NCBI RefSeq assembly: GCF_014171595.1
Contig: NZ_CP050451.1
Location: 3,410,001 to 3,474,000 of the forward strand
DNA from: Massilia sp. Se16.2.3
Lineage (GTDB): Bacteria; Pseudomonadota; Gammaproteobacteria; Burkholderiales; Burkholderiaceae_D
Length of the DNA stretch: 64,000 bases
Reading direction: 5' to 3'
In this document: positions 12,966 through 24,235 of the stretch, piece after piece
How the letters are laid out: the number at the start of each line of letters is the position of its first letter
Numbering within the stretch: the first letter of the stretch is position 1
Notes under the pieces: generated by a model
Seen by the model: only the letters and a program-made list of their open reading frames with translations
Databases searched by the model: none
Told to the model about the DNA's origin: nothing
Position numbers and translations under genes: made by a program

Positions 12966-15900
12966 ATGGATTTGCCCACGCTTTCCCGTGCACCGGCACC
13001 GCGGATTGCCACTTTGTGCCAGCTGCTGGCCTGCCTGTTCCTGCTGCTTTCCAGCCTCGTGCATGCGGCGGCGCCCGGGCAGCTGCGCTTCGAGCAGCTC
13101 GGTGTCGAACGCGGCCTGCCCCATCCATCGGTGAGCGCGATTCTCCAGGACCGTGCCGGCTTCATGTGGTTTGCCGGGCAGGGCGGCCTCTCCCGCTACG
13201 ATGGCTACCGCTTCGTCACCTACAAGCACGATCCGCTCGACCCGCGCAGCCTGGCCGACGATTCGGTGCAGGCGCTCATCGAGGACCGTACCGGCCAGCT
13301 GTGGGTCGGCACCCGCAACGGCCTGCAGCGCTTCGACCGCCAGCGCGAGGATTTCACGCCCTACCGGGCGCCGCGCCCGGACTGCAGCCGGGCGACTACC
13401 TCGACGTGCGCGCCATCGCAGCCGACCGTTCAGGACAGCTATGGCTGGCCACGCGCACCGGACTGGTGCGTTTCGACCCGGCCAGCAAGCGCGTCGAGCT
13501 CCTGCGCCACCGGGAAACGGACCCAAGCTCGCTGGCGTCCGACGAGGTATATGCGCTCGCCTTCGACGCGGCGGGGGGACTCTGGGCCGGTACCGCCGCC
13601 GGCGTCGACTACCTGGCGCCCGGCAGCCGCCGCCTCGCCCACTTTCCGGTGGAGGCATCGGCGCAGGCCGATCCCCAGCGCAAGCAGGTGCGCGCGCTGG
13701 CCTTCGACGCCGCGACGCTCTGGGTCGGCACCGCGCGCGGGCTGGAAGCATGGAAGGCCGGCGGCGGCCAGCCGCGTGCGCGCCGTCATTTCGGCGCGAA
13801 AGAGGGCATCGGCCAGGGCGCGGTCACCACGCTGTACCGCGACGGGCAAGGCAGGCTCTGGGCAGGCACCCAGAACGAAGGCCTGAAACGCTGGGACGAG
13901 GCCACCGGCCGCTTCGACGGCTTCGCGCACGCGGCCGGCAATCCGGCCACGCTGGCCGACGACCATGTCTCCAGCCTGTACCAGGACCGGTCCGGCAGCC
14001 TGTGGGTCGGCACCTGGTTTGCCGGCATCAGCCGCGTCGACCTGCGGGGCAGCGGCTTTGCGCACGTGGCCGCGGCGCAGCCGGGCGCGCCGGGTAGCCT
14101 CAGCAGCAACAAGATCACGGGCATCCTCGGCGACGGCGTCGACGGCCTGTGGCTGTCCACCTACGGCGGCGGCCTGAACCGCCTGGACCTGCGCGACGGC
14201 AGCGTGCGCGTGGTGAGGCACCGGGCCGGCGTGCCGTCCAGCCTGAACGACGACCTGGTCAGCTGCCTGGCGCGCGACCGCACCGGGCAGCTCTGGGTGG
14301 GCACGCGCAGCGGCGGCTTCGGCCGTTTCGATCCGGCCAGCGGGCGCTTTACCGCGCGCGCCCTCGGCGGCGGTGGTGCCGATTTCGTCCAGGCCATCGT
14401 GCCGGACCGCGAGAACATCCTGTGGATCGCCACCCGCGGCGGACCTGTACCGCTTCGACCCGGCGACAGGCGCGCTGCGCAGCTACCGTCACGATCCGTC
14501 CGACCCGGCCAGCCTGGCAGACGACTTCGTCTGGAGCGTGCTGGAAGACCGCGCAGGCAGGCTCTGGGTCGGCACCTCGAACGGCCTGGACCTGCTGGAT
14601 CGGGCCAGCGGCCGCTTCAGTCACGCGCGCCACGATCCGCGCGATCCCGCAAGCCTCAGCCACAACCGGATCTCCTACCTGCTGGAAGCGCGCGTCGGCA
14701 CGCTGTGGGTGGGCACCGGCGCCGGGCTGAACCGGTTGACGCTGGACGCCTCCGGCATGCCGAGCTTCCGGGTGGTCGGCGCACGCGAGGGGCCTGGACA
14801 ACCCCACCGTCAACGCCATGCTGGAAGACGGGGCGGGGCACCTGTGGATCAGCACCGGTGCCGGCATCAGCGACTTCGACCCGGGCAGCGGGCGCTTTCG
14901 CCACTACACGGCGCGCGACGGCATGGCCGAGGGCGACTATTTTGTCGGCTCTGCCTATCAGTCGCCGGATGGCAGCATGTATTTCGGCAGCTTCAACAGC
15001 GGCCTGACGATGTTCCATCCGGCGACGGTACGCGGCGACCCCCACCCGCCCCGGTGGCGCTGACCGGCCTCATGGTCGACAACGTCCCGGTGCGGGCCGG
15101 CAGGCTGCCGGCGGGCGTCGGCCTGGACGGGCCCATCTCGCAAGCGCGTGAGCTGATTCTGCCCTGGCGGCACGCGGTGTTTTCGCTCGAGTTCGCGGCC
15201 CTGCATTTCGCCGATCCGGCCCGTAACCGCTATGCCTACCGCCTCGAGGGTTTCGACCGCGGCTGGGTCGAGACCGGCGCGGACAAGCGCTTCGCCACGT
15301 ACACGAACCTCGACCCGGGCCGCTACACCTTCCGCGTCAAGGCCAGCAACAAGGACGGCGTCTGGAACGGGGAAGGCGTGGCGCTGGCGATCACGATCAC
15401 GCCGCCGTACTGGAAGACATGGTGGTTCCGGGTGACGGCGGCGGCGCTCCTGCTGGCCATGGGCGCGGCGGCCTACCGCCTGCGTGTTCGCAGCCTGGTG
15501 CGGCGCCAGGTCCTGCTCGAGCGCGAAGTGGTCCAGCGCACGGCCGAGGTGGTGCGCCAGAAGGAGCAACTGGCCGAAGCGCTGGGTGAATTGCGCCGGG
15601 CGCAGGACCAGCTGGTGCTGAACGAAAAGATGGCCTCGCTCGGCACGCTCAGCGCCGGCGTTGCCCACGAGATCAACAACCCGACCAATTTCGCCCACGC
15701 CGGCGCCCGGGTGCTCGAGATCGAGCTCGAAGCCTTCCGTGCCTACCTGGCCGCGCTGGCGGGCCCGGATGCCGACGGCGACGTGATGGGCGGCCTGCAC
15801 GCGCAGATCGACGCGCTGCGCGAGCGTGCCGCCACCATCCTCGAGGGTACGACGCGTATCCGCACGCTGGTGGCCGACCTGCGCACGTTTTCGCGTCCCG

Positions 15901-16393
15901 ATGCAGCGCAACGCAGGACCATGCCGGTCGGCGCGATCCTGCGTTCCACCGTGCAGCTGGTACGCACCCGCTATGCGCAGGCCGCCGTCATCGAATGCGA
16001 CCTGACGGCCGACCCGCCGCTTGCCTGCTGGCCGGCGCAGCTGGGCCAGGTCTTCATGAACCTGGTCGTCAACGCCTGCCAGGCGATCGAGGCACGCCGG
16101 GCGGGTGGCGACGACCCGGGCCCGGGCCTGCTGGCGATCCGCAGCCGCGCCGACGCGCAGTTCCTGTACCGGAATTCGAGGACAGCGGCTGTGGCATCCC
16201 CGAGGCTGCCGTCGGCAGGATCTACGACCCCTTCTTCAGCACCAAGCCGCCCGGCGAAGGCACCGGGCTCGGACTGTCGATTTCGTTCGGGATCGTCGAG
16301 CGCCACGGCGGCAGCCTGCGCGTGCGCTCGACGGTGGGCGCGGGTACCTGCTTCACGGTGCAGCTGCCGCTGGCGGCGCCTGGAGGGGCCTGA
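12966..16393 (+). CDS. Propeller-type membrane sensor histidine kinase (Reg_prop, Y_Y_Y, HisKA, HATPase), frameshifted
   Basis: About 1,142 residues when frames are joined, from ATG 12966 with a signal peptide ([14 protein letters not shown]). Residues 35-700 hold repeated propeller blades of the form [22 protein letters not shown] domain ([16 protein letters not shown]... [12 protein letters not shown]) precedes one membrane helix ([17 protein letters not shown]). A coiled linker then leads to the kinase core: H box [10 protein letters not shown] box [14 protein letters not shown]1 [10 protein letters not shown] box [10 protein letters not shown] and G2 [10 protein letters not shown]. Unlike hybrid systems of Bacteroidetes it ends at the ATPase, so a separate response regulator is required and none is adjacent. 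Frames break near 13375, 14440, 14789-14792, 15039-15043 and 16170. Inferred role: sensing periplasmic polysaccharide or oligosaccharide. Confidence 0.8.
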
Positions 16394-16408
16394 CGCCGCG
16401 CCCTGTGC

Positions 16409-17623
16409 CTATTGCAGCGTGTAGGGCGACAGGCTGATCACGGCGTTGCCGGCGGCGCCGCCGTAGTTCGTGTAGGTGCGGCCTTTTTCCAGCGTGTAGA
16501 ACGAGTCGACGTAGTCGTCGTCGTTCGAAAACCAGCCGGCCGGCATGACCTTCAGGATGGCCGTGGCCACCTGGCCGATCACCGCGTACTGGGGCGCGAA
16601 GGCACCGAGCAGCGTCGTCACGCCCTGTGACAGGGCCACGGCAAGTTCCTGGTAATTGGTGCTGTCGTCATGCTCGAACAGCTGGATGTTGGCCGCGCCA
16701 TAGCGGTAGCTGCTCCAGAAAATCATGATCTGGTTGGGCGCATAGGTGGTGCCGTCGTTGTCGAGGTAAGGCATGTCGACCACCGTCAGCTCGGCCTTGG
16801 CCTGGTCGGGCTGGACGCCGGAGACGACGGCGAAGATTTCCGCGCCGCCGGACACCCAGGGCTCCTGGTCGTTCTTCAGGGAGACGTGGGTCAGCTTGCT
16901 GGTCTCGATACCGCCGGCCATGGCCTGGACGCCACCGGCCAGGCTGTGTCCTGCGATCGCCGGTGCCGACTGCATGCCGGCCGCGCGCAGGCGGCGGTTC
17001 AGGTAGGCGATGCCGGCGCGCATGTCTTCACGGCCGTTGATGCCGGCGATGAGCACCGGATACGCGGGGGCGACGCGGGCGTCGAGGCGATGGCTGCGGC
17101 CCAGCTTGTCGAAGGCTTCCACCTCCATCCATTCGCGGCGCTTGCCGGCGGGCGCATACGCGACGAGCAGCTTGTCCCAGTCGACGTGTCCGCTGTAGCC
17201 TGCCGGTGTGTAGAGGCGTAGCTGCATCAGGCTCCTGCTGTCGGCGCCGATGCCCTTGTGCTCGCGCAGGCGCTGGTCCACGACGCGCAGCTGCTCGGCA
17301 TCCGCGCGCACGCTGGCGGACATGCCAGCGACGCTGCCGCCGGCAGCGTTGGCCGCACCAGCGCGACGGGTCAGGTCGCTGACGATGGTGTCGAGCATGA
17401 CCGGCTTGCCATCCAGGCTCACGCGCCGGGCCAGCACGCTTGTGGCCTGCGGGTCGGCAAGGAGGCGCGCCACACTCCAGGCGCCCAGGCGCTTGGCCTG
17501 GTCGACCACGGCGGCCTGCTGGCCGGGCACTTGCCGGGTGCCGGGCCCGCCGGCGCCGTGGGCGGTGGCCATCATCGCGCCGCCGATCGCCAGTGCCAGC
17601 ACCAGCTTGTTCAGTACTTTCAT
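16409..17623 (-). CDS. Secreted DUF3103-like protein
   Basis: 404 residues from ATG 17623, with GGAGA six bases upstream. A signal peptide ([23 protein letters not shown]) is followed by an alpha/beta domain. Readable features are [43 protein letters not shown] and a long acidic stretch [17 protein letters not shown] before the C-terminus. The NDQEPW(V/I)SG..EI.A(I/V)(V/T)GV pattern is how I recognise the DUF3103 family, known from Vibrio and relatives with no assigned function. Assignment is from memory, hence moderate confidence. It converges with the sensor kinase gene with only 15 bp between stops. No regulatory link to neighbours is evident. Confidence 0.6.
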   Translation of the reverse strand: MKVLNKLVLALAIGGAMMATAHGAGGPGTRQVPGQQAAVVDQAKRLGAWSVARLLADPQATSVLARRVSLDGKPVMLDTIVSDLTRRAGAANAAGGSVAGMSASVRADAEQLRVVDQRLREHKGIGADSRSLMQLRLYTPAGYSGHVDWDKLLVAYAPAGKRREWMEVEAFDKLGRSHRLDARVAPAYPVLIAGINGREDMRAGIAYLNRRLRAAGMQSAPAIAGHSLAGGVQAMAGGIETSKLTHVSLKNDQEPWVSGGAEIFAVVSGVQPDQAKAELTVVDMPYLDNDGTTYAPNQIMIFWSSYRYGAANIQLFEHDDSTNYQELAVALSQGVTTLLGAFAPQYAVIGQVATAILKVMPAGWFSNDDDYVDSFYTLEKGRTYTNYGGAAGNAVISLSPYTLQ

Positions 17624-17958
17624 GTTTTTCTCCGTTCTTGTTGTGGGCACGGTCCGGCCGCGCCGCGGGCGCGATGGACGTATTCCGGGGACGGAAACGG
17701 TCCACCCGCGCCGTACTGGCGGTCGCGCCAGTGGACACTGGTGCCCGGGCGCGGCCAGAGCGTGGTTCTCGGTGATGGAAAGAATGCGCCGGCGGCGGCC
17801 GCGTCTTGCGGCCACTACCGACGAGTTCAACGGTAGCACCCGGAGCAGGGTGGGCTGTACTAGTATTTCTGATATGTATGCGATGTGTAAGCACACGCGA
17901 TGCGCCCGCCGGGCAGGGGACGGGCGGTCAGCGAAACGACAGTTGCGGCACTGCCGCG
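17624..17958. other. Intergenic region upstream of the DUF3103-like gene, no gene seen
   Basis: About 335 bp with no convincing gene on either strand. It must hold the promoter of the minus-strand gene at 17623. An AT-rich patch at about 17855-17890 (ACTAGTATTTCTGATATG) is the likeliest promoter area, but no clear -35/-10 pair was found. A KOPS octamer lies at 17911-17918. Confidence 0.4.
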
Positions 17959-17990
17959 GGCTATCCCTGGCAGAGCCGCCAGGGATAGCC
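17959..17990 (-). terminator. Perfect 13-bp hairpin downstream of the receiver-TPR gene
   Basis: GGCTATCCCTGGC (17959-17971) and GCCAGGGATAGCC (17978-17990) pair perfectly around a six-base loop, 12 bases past the stop of the minus-strand receiver-TPR gene at 18003. There is no T run, so it is a strong structure but an uncertain intrinsic terminator; an RNA-stabilising 3' stem-loop is an alternative. Confidence 0.55.
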
Positions 17991-18002
17991 GCCGCGCAGG
18001 CG

Positions 18003-19639
18003 CTAGGTGGAAATACCGTACTTGCGGCGCAGGCCCCGGTATTCGTCCGTCAGCGGCCCCAGCCGCGGGTGCTGCGGGTCGAGCGCGCGGATTTTATCGA
18101 GCTGGGCAACGCACACTTCGCCCAGCGGGTGATCCCAGCCGAGCTCGCCGATCTGGCGCAGCACGCCGCCGGCCGCGGCGATCATCATCACCTGCAGGTC
18201 GTTCGGCGCCAGGTGCAGCGCCTCCAACAGGCTCTGCACGGCGCCGCGCACGTCGCCCATGTTGCGCTTCTCGTCGGCCACGCCCAGCAGGATGCGCGCC
18301 TGTTCCCTGAGCTGCTTGTGGACGCCGTCGGCCAGTTCGCGCCGGCCGGCCTCGGCGAAGACGCGCTCGGCGTCCTCCGGGGTGACGCCGCTGCCGGCAT
18401 CGTTCATCACCGCCAGCATCACTTCCGGGCCTGCGCGTCGAGCCGGTGGGCCAGGCAGGAGCGCACCAGGCCCAGTTTCAGCCCGGTCGACAGCGTCGTG
18501 GCACTGCGCACGGCGGCGACGGCCGCCTGCAGGCCGGCGAGTGCCGCGCCCTTGTTGCCGGCGGCCTCGTGCAGGGCCGCGTTGGCGATGTTCAGGCAGG
18601 CGTCGAGCTCGGGCCCGGCGCGCAGCGAGCGCTCCAGGTCGCGCACGACGCCGGACGCCTGCACCGCGTCGCCGCGCCGGACGAGGGCCTGCACCAGGCG
18701 CAGGTGGTCTTCCGGATCGCGAAATTCCGAATAGCGCGCGCGAGCGACGACCTGCTTGAAGGATTTTTCGGCGCTTGCCGCGTCGCCCGCCGCCAGCGCC
18801 ACTTCACCGAGTTTGCGCAGGCGCCGTACCAGGTGGGGCGAAATTGCCACCGCTTCCTCGAGCACCTTCTGGGCGCCGGCGGCGTCGCCCGCGGCCTCGT
18901 GGCAGCGCGCCAGCAGGTCGTAGGCAGCCATCAGGCGCGGATTGGCGCCGATCAGCGCCCCAGCGTCGCGCGGGCCGCATCGAGACGGCCCCTGGGCGAA
19001 CTCGGCGCGTGCCAGGCCCAGCCCCGCCCAGCCGAGGCTGCGGTGGGCCAGCACCTTGCGATAGGTTTCCTCGGCCTGGGCGTGCTCGTCCAGGCTGGCG
19101 TGCAGCTCGGCGCGCAGGCGTGCCAGGTCGAGCGCATGGCGCGGATGCGCGATCTCGGCCGCGGTGGCCGAGCGGATCGCCTCGCGCAGCTTGCCACCTG
19201 CTACCAGCTGGTAGGTGGGCAGCAGCACCGCGCGCCGCTCGAGCGCGCGCCCGATGCGGGCGCCGAGGGTGTCGGCCGTGAAGGGTTTCAGGACATAGTC
19301 GGTCGGCGCCAGCTCGGCCGCGCCGATCACCTTGCCGTAGACGGCTTCGGAGGTCAGCATGATGAAGATCGTCCAGGGGCTCAGCAGCCGATGGTGGCGC
19401 AGGTCTTCGAGCAGCTGCTGGCCGTCCTGGCCGTCGCTGCCGCCGACACCGCCGCCGAGGTCGTATTCGCACAGCACGATGTCGTAGGCGCGCCGCGCCA
19501 GCTGGCGGATCGCGGTGCCGGCATTCACGGCGAACTCGATCTTGTGAATGCCGGACAGGTTCAGCATGTTCTGCAGGTTGCTGCGCATGCCGGGATTCGG
19601 GTCGATCACCAGTACCGACAGCTTGCCATGTTCTTCCAT
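18003..19639 (-). CDS. Receiver domain-TPR protein with Glu at the phospho-acceptor position (three indels)
   Basis: About 545 residues from ATG 19639. Residues 6-135 are a receiver domain: [12 protein letters not shown], then [10 protein letters not shown] where the usual phospho-Asp is Glu, Thr/Ser in IMLTSE, and the invariant Lys in DYVLKPFTA. The remaining 400 residues are TPR helices and a conserved C-terminal helical domain ([22 protein letters not shown]). Betaproteobacterial receiver-TPR proteins of this length are known and, as I recall, often carry this Glu, implying phosphorylation-independent activity. Indels: one base missing at 18425-18426 splits off the last 138 residues; C4 at 18989-18992 has one base too many and C4 at 18958-18961 one too few, scrambling about 11 residues between them. 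Divergent from purL. Function: probably a protein-interaction scaffold. Confidence 0.75.
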
Positions 19640-19753
19640 CGTTTCTCTCGTCTGCCCGAGGCCAGCCGGCCCTCTCGTCACGCTACGATACCGCCAAGCG
19701 TGGCGCTGGGCAACAACTGCCCGCCTCCGGCGAGGGCAATATTGTCAACCCTG

Positions 19754-19759
19754 TATAAT
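19754..19759 (+). promoter_or_regulatory. Candidate -10 element of purL
   Basis: A perfect TATAAT stands 51 bases upstream of the purL start, in an otherwise GC-rich divergent region. No good -35 hexamer lies 16-18 bases upstream, so an activator or weak -35 is implied. Confidence 0.4.
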
Positions 19760-19810
19760 AGCGGGCTATCTTCCACCCGCAGCCACGCTGCATCAACCGA
19801 CTTCAAAGCC

Positions 19811-22800
19811 ATGTTGATTCTGCCGGGTTCCAACGCCCTGTCCGTATTTCGTAGCCAACGCCTCCTGAGCCAGCTGCAAGCCGCCGCGCCGGCCATTGCC
19901 GGGGTCCAGGCCCGCTTCTACCACTTCATCGATACCAGCGCACCGCTGTCGACGAGCGACACCGAGCGCCTCGGCGCGATGCTGACCTACGGCGAACCGG
20001 TGCCGGAAACGCTGTACGAAGGGGCGACGGAGGAATTCTTCGTCATCCCGCGCCTGGGCACGATCTCCCCCTGGGCATCGAAGGCGACCGACATCGCCCA
20101 CAACTGCGGCATGACGCATGTGCACCGCATCGAGCGCGGCGTGGCCTACAAGGTGGTCCTCAAGAGCGGCATCCTGGGCAGCAGCATTGGCGCACCGAAG
20201 AAGCTGTCGAACGAGGAAACCGAGGCGGTAGCGGCCTTGCTGCACGACCGCATGACGGAAACGGTGCTGCGCAGCGCCGAAGGAGCGGGCGCGCTCTTCG
20301 ACGAGCTCGCGGGCAAGGGGCTGGAATCGGTCGACGTGCTGGGGCAGGGCCGCGAAGCGCTGCTGCGCGCGAACAAGGAACTCGGCCTGGCGATGTCGAT
20401 CGACGAGATCGATTACCTGTTCGAGGCCTTCACCAGGGCGGGACGCAACCCGACCGACGTCGAGCTGATGATGTTCGCCCAGGCGAACTCGGAACACTGC
20501 CGCCACAAGATCTTCAACGCCGACTGGATCATCGATGGCGTGAAGCAGGAGCGCTCGCTGTTCCAGATGATCAAGAACACCCACCAGCTGCAGCCCAAGG
20601 GCACGATCGTCGCCTACAGCGACAATTCCTCGATCATGGAAGGGGCGCTTGTTACCCGCTTCTATCCGCAAGGCGCGAACCAGGAATATGCGCCAAGTAC
20701 GCAGCTGACCCACACCCTGATGAAGGTCGAGACCCATAACCACCCGACCGCGATTTCCCCGTTCCCGGGCGCCTCCACCGGCGCCGGCGGCGAGATCCGC
20801 GACGAGGGCGCGACCGGCCGCGGCGCCAAGCCGAAGGCGGGCCTGACCGGTTTCACGGTGTCGAACCTCATGCTGCCGGGCGCGCAGCAGCCCCGGGAGA
20901 ACGCGGCCGACGTCACCGCCACGGGCGACAAGGGCACGGCCGCCGTCTACGGCAAGCCGGAGCGCATCGCTTCGCCCCTGCAGATCATGATCGATGGCCC
21001 GCTCGGCGGCGCCGCCTTCAGCAACGAATTCGGCCGTCCCGTGCTGGGCGGCTACTTCCGCACCTATGAACAGAACGCGGGCGCCGCGGGCGGCGTCTAC
21101 GGCTACCACAAGCCGATCATGATCGCCGGCGGCATCGGCAACATCGCGGACGAACACACCTTCAAGAACGATATCCCGCCAGGCAGCCTCCTGATCCAGC
21201 TGGGCGGACCGGGCATGCGCATCGGCATGGGCGGCTCGGCCGCGTCCTCGATGGCAACCGGCACCAACACGGCCGACCTCGATTTTGACTCGGTCCAGCG
21301 CGGCAACCCGGAGATGGAACGCCGCGCCCAGGAAGTCATCAACGGCTGCTGGCAGCTGGGAGCTAGCAACCCCATCATCTCGATCCACGACGTCGGCGCC
21401 GGCGGCCTGTCGAACGCCTTCCCCGAGATCGTCAACGATTCCAGGCGCGGTGCGATCTTCGACCTGCGCAAGATCCAGCTCGAGGAAAGCGGCATGGCGC
21501 CGAAAGAAATCTGGTCGAACGAATCGCAGGAACGCTATGTTCTCGCGATCGCGCCGGAAAGCCTGGACGTGTTCAAGGCCCTGTGCGAGCGCGAGCGGTC
21601 GCCCTTTGCCGTGATCGGCGTGGCGACCGAGGAACGCCAGCTGAAGCTGGTCGACCCACAGAACGGCAACAACCCGGTCGACATGCCGATGGACGTCCTG
21701 CTCGGCAAACCGCCGAAGATGCTGCGCGACGTAGCGCACGTCGAGCGTACGCTGCCGGCCGTCGACCTCACCGGCATCGAACTGGCGGAAGCGGCGCGCC
21801 GCGTGCTGCTGCTACCGACCGTGGCCGACAAATCCTTCCTGATCACCATCGGCGACCGCTCGGTCGGCGCCATGACTGCGCGCGACCAGATGGTCGGCCC
21901 CCGGCAGGTGCCGGTGGCCGATTGCGCCGTCACCACCATGAGCCATGAAGGCTACCGGGGCGAAGCGATGGCGATGGGCGAGCGCACCCCGCTGGCCACC
22001 ATCGACGCCGCCGCTTCGGGCCGCATGGCCGTCGGCGAGGCGATCACCAACATCGCAGCCGCGTCCATCGCCAGTATCGAAGACATCAAGCTGTCGGCGA
22101 ACTGGATGGCCGCCTGCGGCCAGCCTGGCCAGGACGCCGCCCTGTTCGATACCGTCCGGGCCGTCGGCATGGAACTGTGCCCGGCGCTGGGCATCAGCAT
22201 CCCGGTCGGCAAGGATTCGCTGTCGATGCGCACGACCTGGCGCGACGAGGGCCAGGACAAGTCGGTGATCTCGCCGGTGTCCCTGATCGTCTCGGCTTTC
22301 GCGCCGGTCCCGGACGCGCGCCGCGTGCTCACGCCGCAGCTGCGCCTGGACAAGGGCGAGACCGTGCTGGTGCTGATCGACCTGGGCCGCGGCAAGAACC
22401 GCATGGGTGCATCGGCGCTCGCACAGGTCACCCAGCAGCTCGGCGACAGCGTGCCCGACGTCGATTCGCCCGATGACCTGAAGGCCTTCTTCGCCGCCAT
22501 CGGGCGCCTGAACCTGGACGGCAAGCTGCTGGCCTACCACGATCGCTCGGACGGCGGCCTGTTCGCCACCCTGTGCGAGATGGCTTTTGCCGGCCGCGCC
22601 GGCGTATCGGTCAACCTCGACATCCTGGCGATGGAAGGCGAGCATGCCTCCGACTGGGGCGATGCCAAGAACTGGGCCAGCCAGGTGGGCGAGCGCCGCA
22701 ATGAGCTGACCCTGCGCGCACTGTTCAACGAGGAACTGGGCGCTGTCGTGCAGGTGCGCCAGGAAGACAAGAGCCTGGTGATGAACGTGCTGCGCGAGCT

Positions 22801-23839
22801 GAACCTCGGCGCCTGCAGCCACATCATCGGCAAGGTCAACGACCGTGGCACGATCGAGTTCACGCGCGACGCGAAGGTCATCTACAGCGAGCGCCGCAGC
22901 AGCCTGCACCGCCTCTGGTCCGAGACCAGCTGGCGCATTGCGCGCCTGCGCGACAACCCGGACTGCGCCGACCAGGAATACGAGCGCCTGCTCGACGAAA
23001 GCGATCCGGGCCTGTCGCCCAAGCTCAGCTTTGATCCGGAAATCGACGTGGCCGCGCCCTTCATCGCGCTTGGGGTGCGTCCGCGCGTGGCCATCCTGCG
23101 CGAACAGGGCGTCAACTCGCACGTCGAGACGGCCTGGGCGATGCACCGCGCCGGCTTTGCGGCGGTGGACGTGCACATGAGCGACCTGATCGCCGGCCGC
23201 GCCACATTGGCCGACTTCCACGGCGTGATCGCGGTGGGCGGCTTCTCCTACGGCGACGTGCTGGGCGCCGGCGAGGGCTGGGCCAAGACCATCCTGTTCA
23301 ACAATCAGCTGGCCGACCAGTTCGCGGCCTTCTTCGCGCGCCAGGATACGTTCGGGCTTGGCGTATGCAACGGCTGCCAGATGCTCGCCAACCTGAAGCC
23401 CATCATCCCGGGCGCCCATGCCTGGCCGAAGTTCACGCGCAACAAGTCCGAGCAATTCGAAGCGCGCTTCGGCATGGTCGAAGTGCTGGACTCGCCGTCG
23501 ATTTTCTTCGAGGGGATGGCCGGGACCCAGGCACCGCTGGCGATCGCGCACGGCGAGGGCTACGCCGACTTCTCGCTCACCGGCGACCTCAACCAGGTGG
23601 TGCAGTCGCTGCGCTACGTCGACAACCGCGGGCAAGCCACCGAGACCTATCCGTTCAACCCGAATGGTTCGCCTGGCGGACTCACCGCGGTGACCACGCC
23701 GGACGGGCGCTTCACCGCCATGATGCCGCACGCCGAGCGCGTGCTGCGCACCGTCGTCCATTCCTGGGCGCCGGAAGGCTGGGGCGAAGACGGTCCGTGG
23801 ATGCGCATGTTCCGCAACGCGCGCAAGTGGGTAGGCTGA
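19811..23839 (+). CDS. purL: Phosphoribosylformylglycinamidine synthase, long fused form
   Basis: 1,342 residues, the length of the single-chain proteobacterial enzyme. It catalyses the ATP- and glutamine-dependent conversion of FGAR to FGAM in purine synthesis. The start [14 protein letters not shown] follows the family. Order: PurS-like N-terminal domain, linker ([18 protein letters not shown] at about residue 220), two AIRS-type ATP-binding halves ([20 protein letters not shown]; later GKDSLSMRT), and a C-terminal class I glutaminase (residues about 1080-1342) with the nucleophile Cys in [12 protein letters not shown] and a catalytic-site His in AHGEGYADF. The frame is intact over 4 kb, unlike many neighbours. 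A strong intrinsic terminator follows. It stands alone in its transcription unit. Confidence 0.97.
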   Translation: MLILPGSNALSVFRSQRLLSQLQAAAPAIAGVQARFYHFIDTSAPLSTSDTERLGAMLTYGEPVPETLYEGATEEFFVIPRLGTISPWASKATDIAHNCGMTHVHRIERGVAYKVVLKSGILGSSIGAPKKLSNEETEAVAALLHDRMTETVLRSAEGAGALFDELAGKGLESVDVLGQGREALLRANKELGLAMSIDEIDYLFEAFTRAGRNPTDVELMMFAQANSEHCRHKIFNADWIIDGVKQERSLFQMIKNTHQLQPKGTIVAYSDNSSIMEGALVTRFYPQGANQEYAPSTQLTHTLMKVETHNHPTAISPFPGASTGAGGEIRDEGATGRGAKPKAGLTGFTVSNLMLPGAQQPRENAADVTATGDKGTAAVYGKPERIASPLQIMIDGPLGGAAFSNEFGRPVLGGYFRTYEQNAGAAGGVYGYHKPIMIAGGIGNIADEHTFKNDIPPGSLLIQLGGPGMRIGMGGSAASSMATGTNTADLDFDSVQRGNPEMERRAQEVINGCWQLGASNPIISIHDVGAGGLSNAFPEIVNDSRRGAIFDLRKIQLEESGMAPKEIWSNESQERYVLAIAPESLDVFKALCERERSPFAVIGVATEERQLKLVDPQNGNNPVDMPMDVLLGKPPKMLRDVAHVERTLPAVDLTGIELAEAARRVLLLPTVADKSFLITIGDRSVGAMTARDQMVGPRQVPVADCAVTTMSHEGYRGEAMAMGERTPLATIDAAASGRMAVGEAITNIAAASIASIEDIKLSANWMAACGQPGQDAALFDTVRAVGMELCPALGISIPVGKDSLSMRTTWRDEGQDKSVISPVSLIVSAFAPVPDARRVLTPQLRLDKGETVLVLIDLGRGKNRMGASALAQVTQQLGDSVPDVDSPDDLKAFFAAIGRLNLDGKLLAYHDRSDGGLFATLCEMAFAGRAGVSVNLDILAMEGEHASDWGDAKNWASQVGERRNELTLRALFNEELGAVVQVRQEDKSLVMNVLRELNLGACSHIIGKVNDRGTIEFTRDAKVIYSERRSSLHRLWSETSWRIARLRDNPDCADQEYERLLDESDPGLSPKLSFDPEIDVAAPFIALGVRPRVAILREQGVNSHVETAWAMHRAGFAAVDVHMSDLIAGRATLADFHGVIAVGGFSYGDVLGAGEGWAKTILFNNQLADQFAAFFARQDTFGLGVCNGCQMLANLKPIIPGAHAWPKFTRNKSEQFEARFGMVEVLDSPSIFFEGMAGTQAPLAIAHGEGYADFSLTGDLNQVVQSLRYVDNRGQATETYPFNPNGSPGGLTAVTTPDGRFTAMMPHAERVLRTVVHSWAPEGWGEDGPWMRMFRNARKWVG

Positions 23840-23868
23840 GGCCGCCCGCGACCAGGTAGTTTCCCGGC

Positions 23869-23899
23869 AAAAAAGCGCTTCGTCCCGAAGCGCTTTTTT
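23869..23899 (+). terminator. Intrinsic terminator of purL
   Basis: AAAAAAGCGCTTCG (23869-23882), loop TCC, then CGAAGCGCTTTTTT (23886-23899) continuing into more T's: a GC-rich stem followed by a T tract, 30 bases after the purL stop. The A run on the other side would let it act on both strands. Confidence 0.9.
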
Positions 23900-24151
23900 T
23901 TGTTCAAAAATTTCCTGGCTCAGATTCAGCGGCTTACGCGGCTGAACTCGCACAAGCGGGCGCCGCGCGTCACCGACACGATCGGGCTTTTACCACGGGA
24001 GACGCATCGTGAAGACCGGCACCTGGCCCCTCCAGGCACCGCCACGGGCAAGACTCGCAGGCACCCTGGCGCGCCTGGACATTGCAAGCAAGGGAAGGGT
24101 GCCGCTGCCCGGTACGATGCGCAGTGCCGGGCGAGGGCCCGCTGCGGACGT
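23900..24151. other. Intergenic region between two terminators, no supported gene
   Basis: Roughly 250 bp lie between the purL terminator and that of the parvulin genes. Short open frames exist on both strands (for instance from GTG 24009) but none has a ribosome site plus recognisable sequence. A KOPS octamer GGGAAGGG is at 24092-24099. Confidence 0.4.
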
Positions 24152-24179
24152 AAAAAAGGCGCTTCCGGGGAAGCGCCTT
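24152..24179 (-). terminator. Intrinsic terminator of the parvulin genes
   Basis: On the minus strand, AAGGCGCTTCC and GGAAGCGCCTT (plus-strand 24156-24166 and 24169-24179) form a stem followed by a run of T's (A's at 24152-24157). It lies about 57 bases past the stop of the minus-strand isomerase gene at 24236. Confidence 0.85.
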
Positions 24180-24235
24180 CGTTCCGGTGGCACGGTGCGG
24201 AAGATCCGCGCGTCGCCGCCGCCGGGCCCGCGTGA

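Noticed and set aside
19793..21739. Long minus-strand frame opposite purL
   Set aside because: Antisense shadow of purL, without domains or a ribosome site.
23900..24235. Short frames between the two terminators
   Set aside because: Located between strong terminators, no ribosome site with recognisable sequence.
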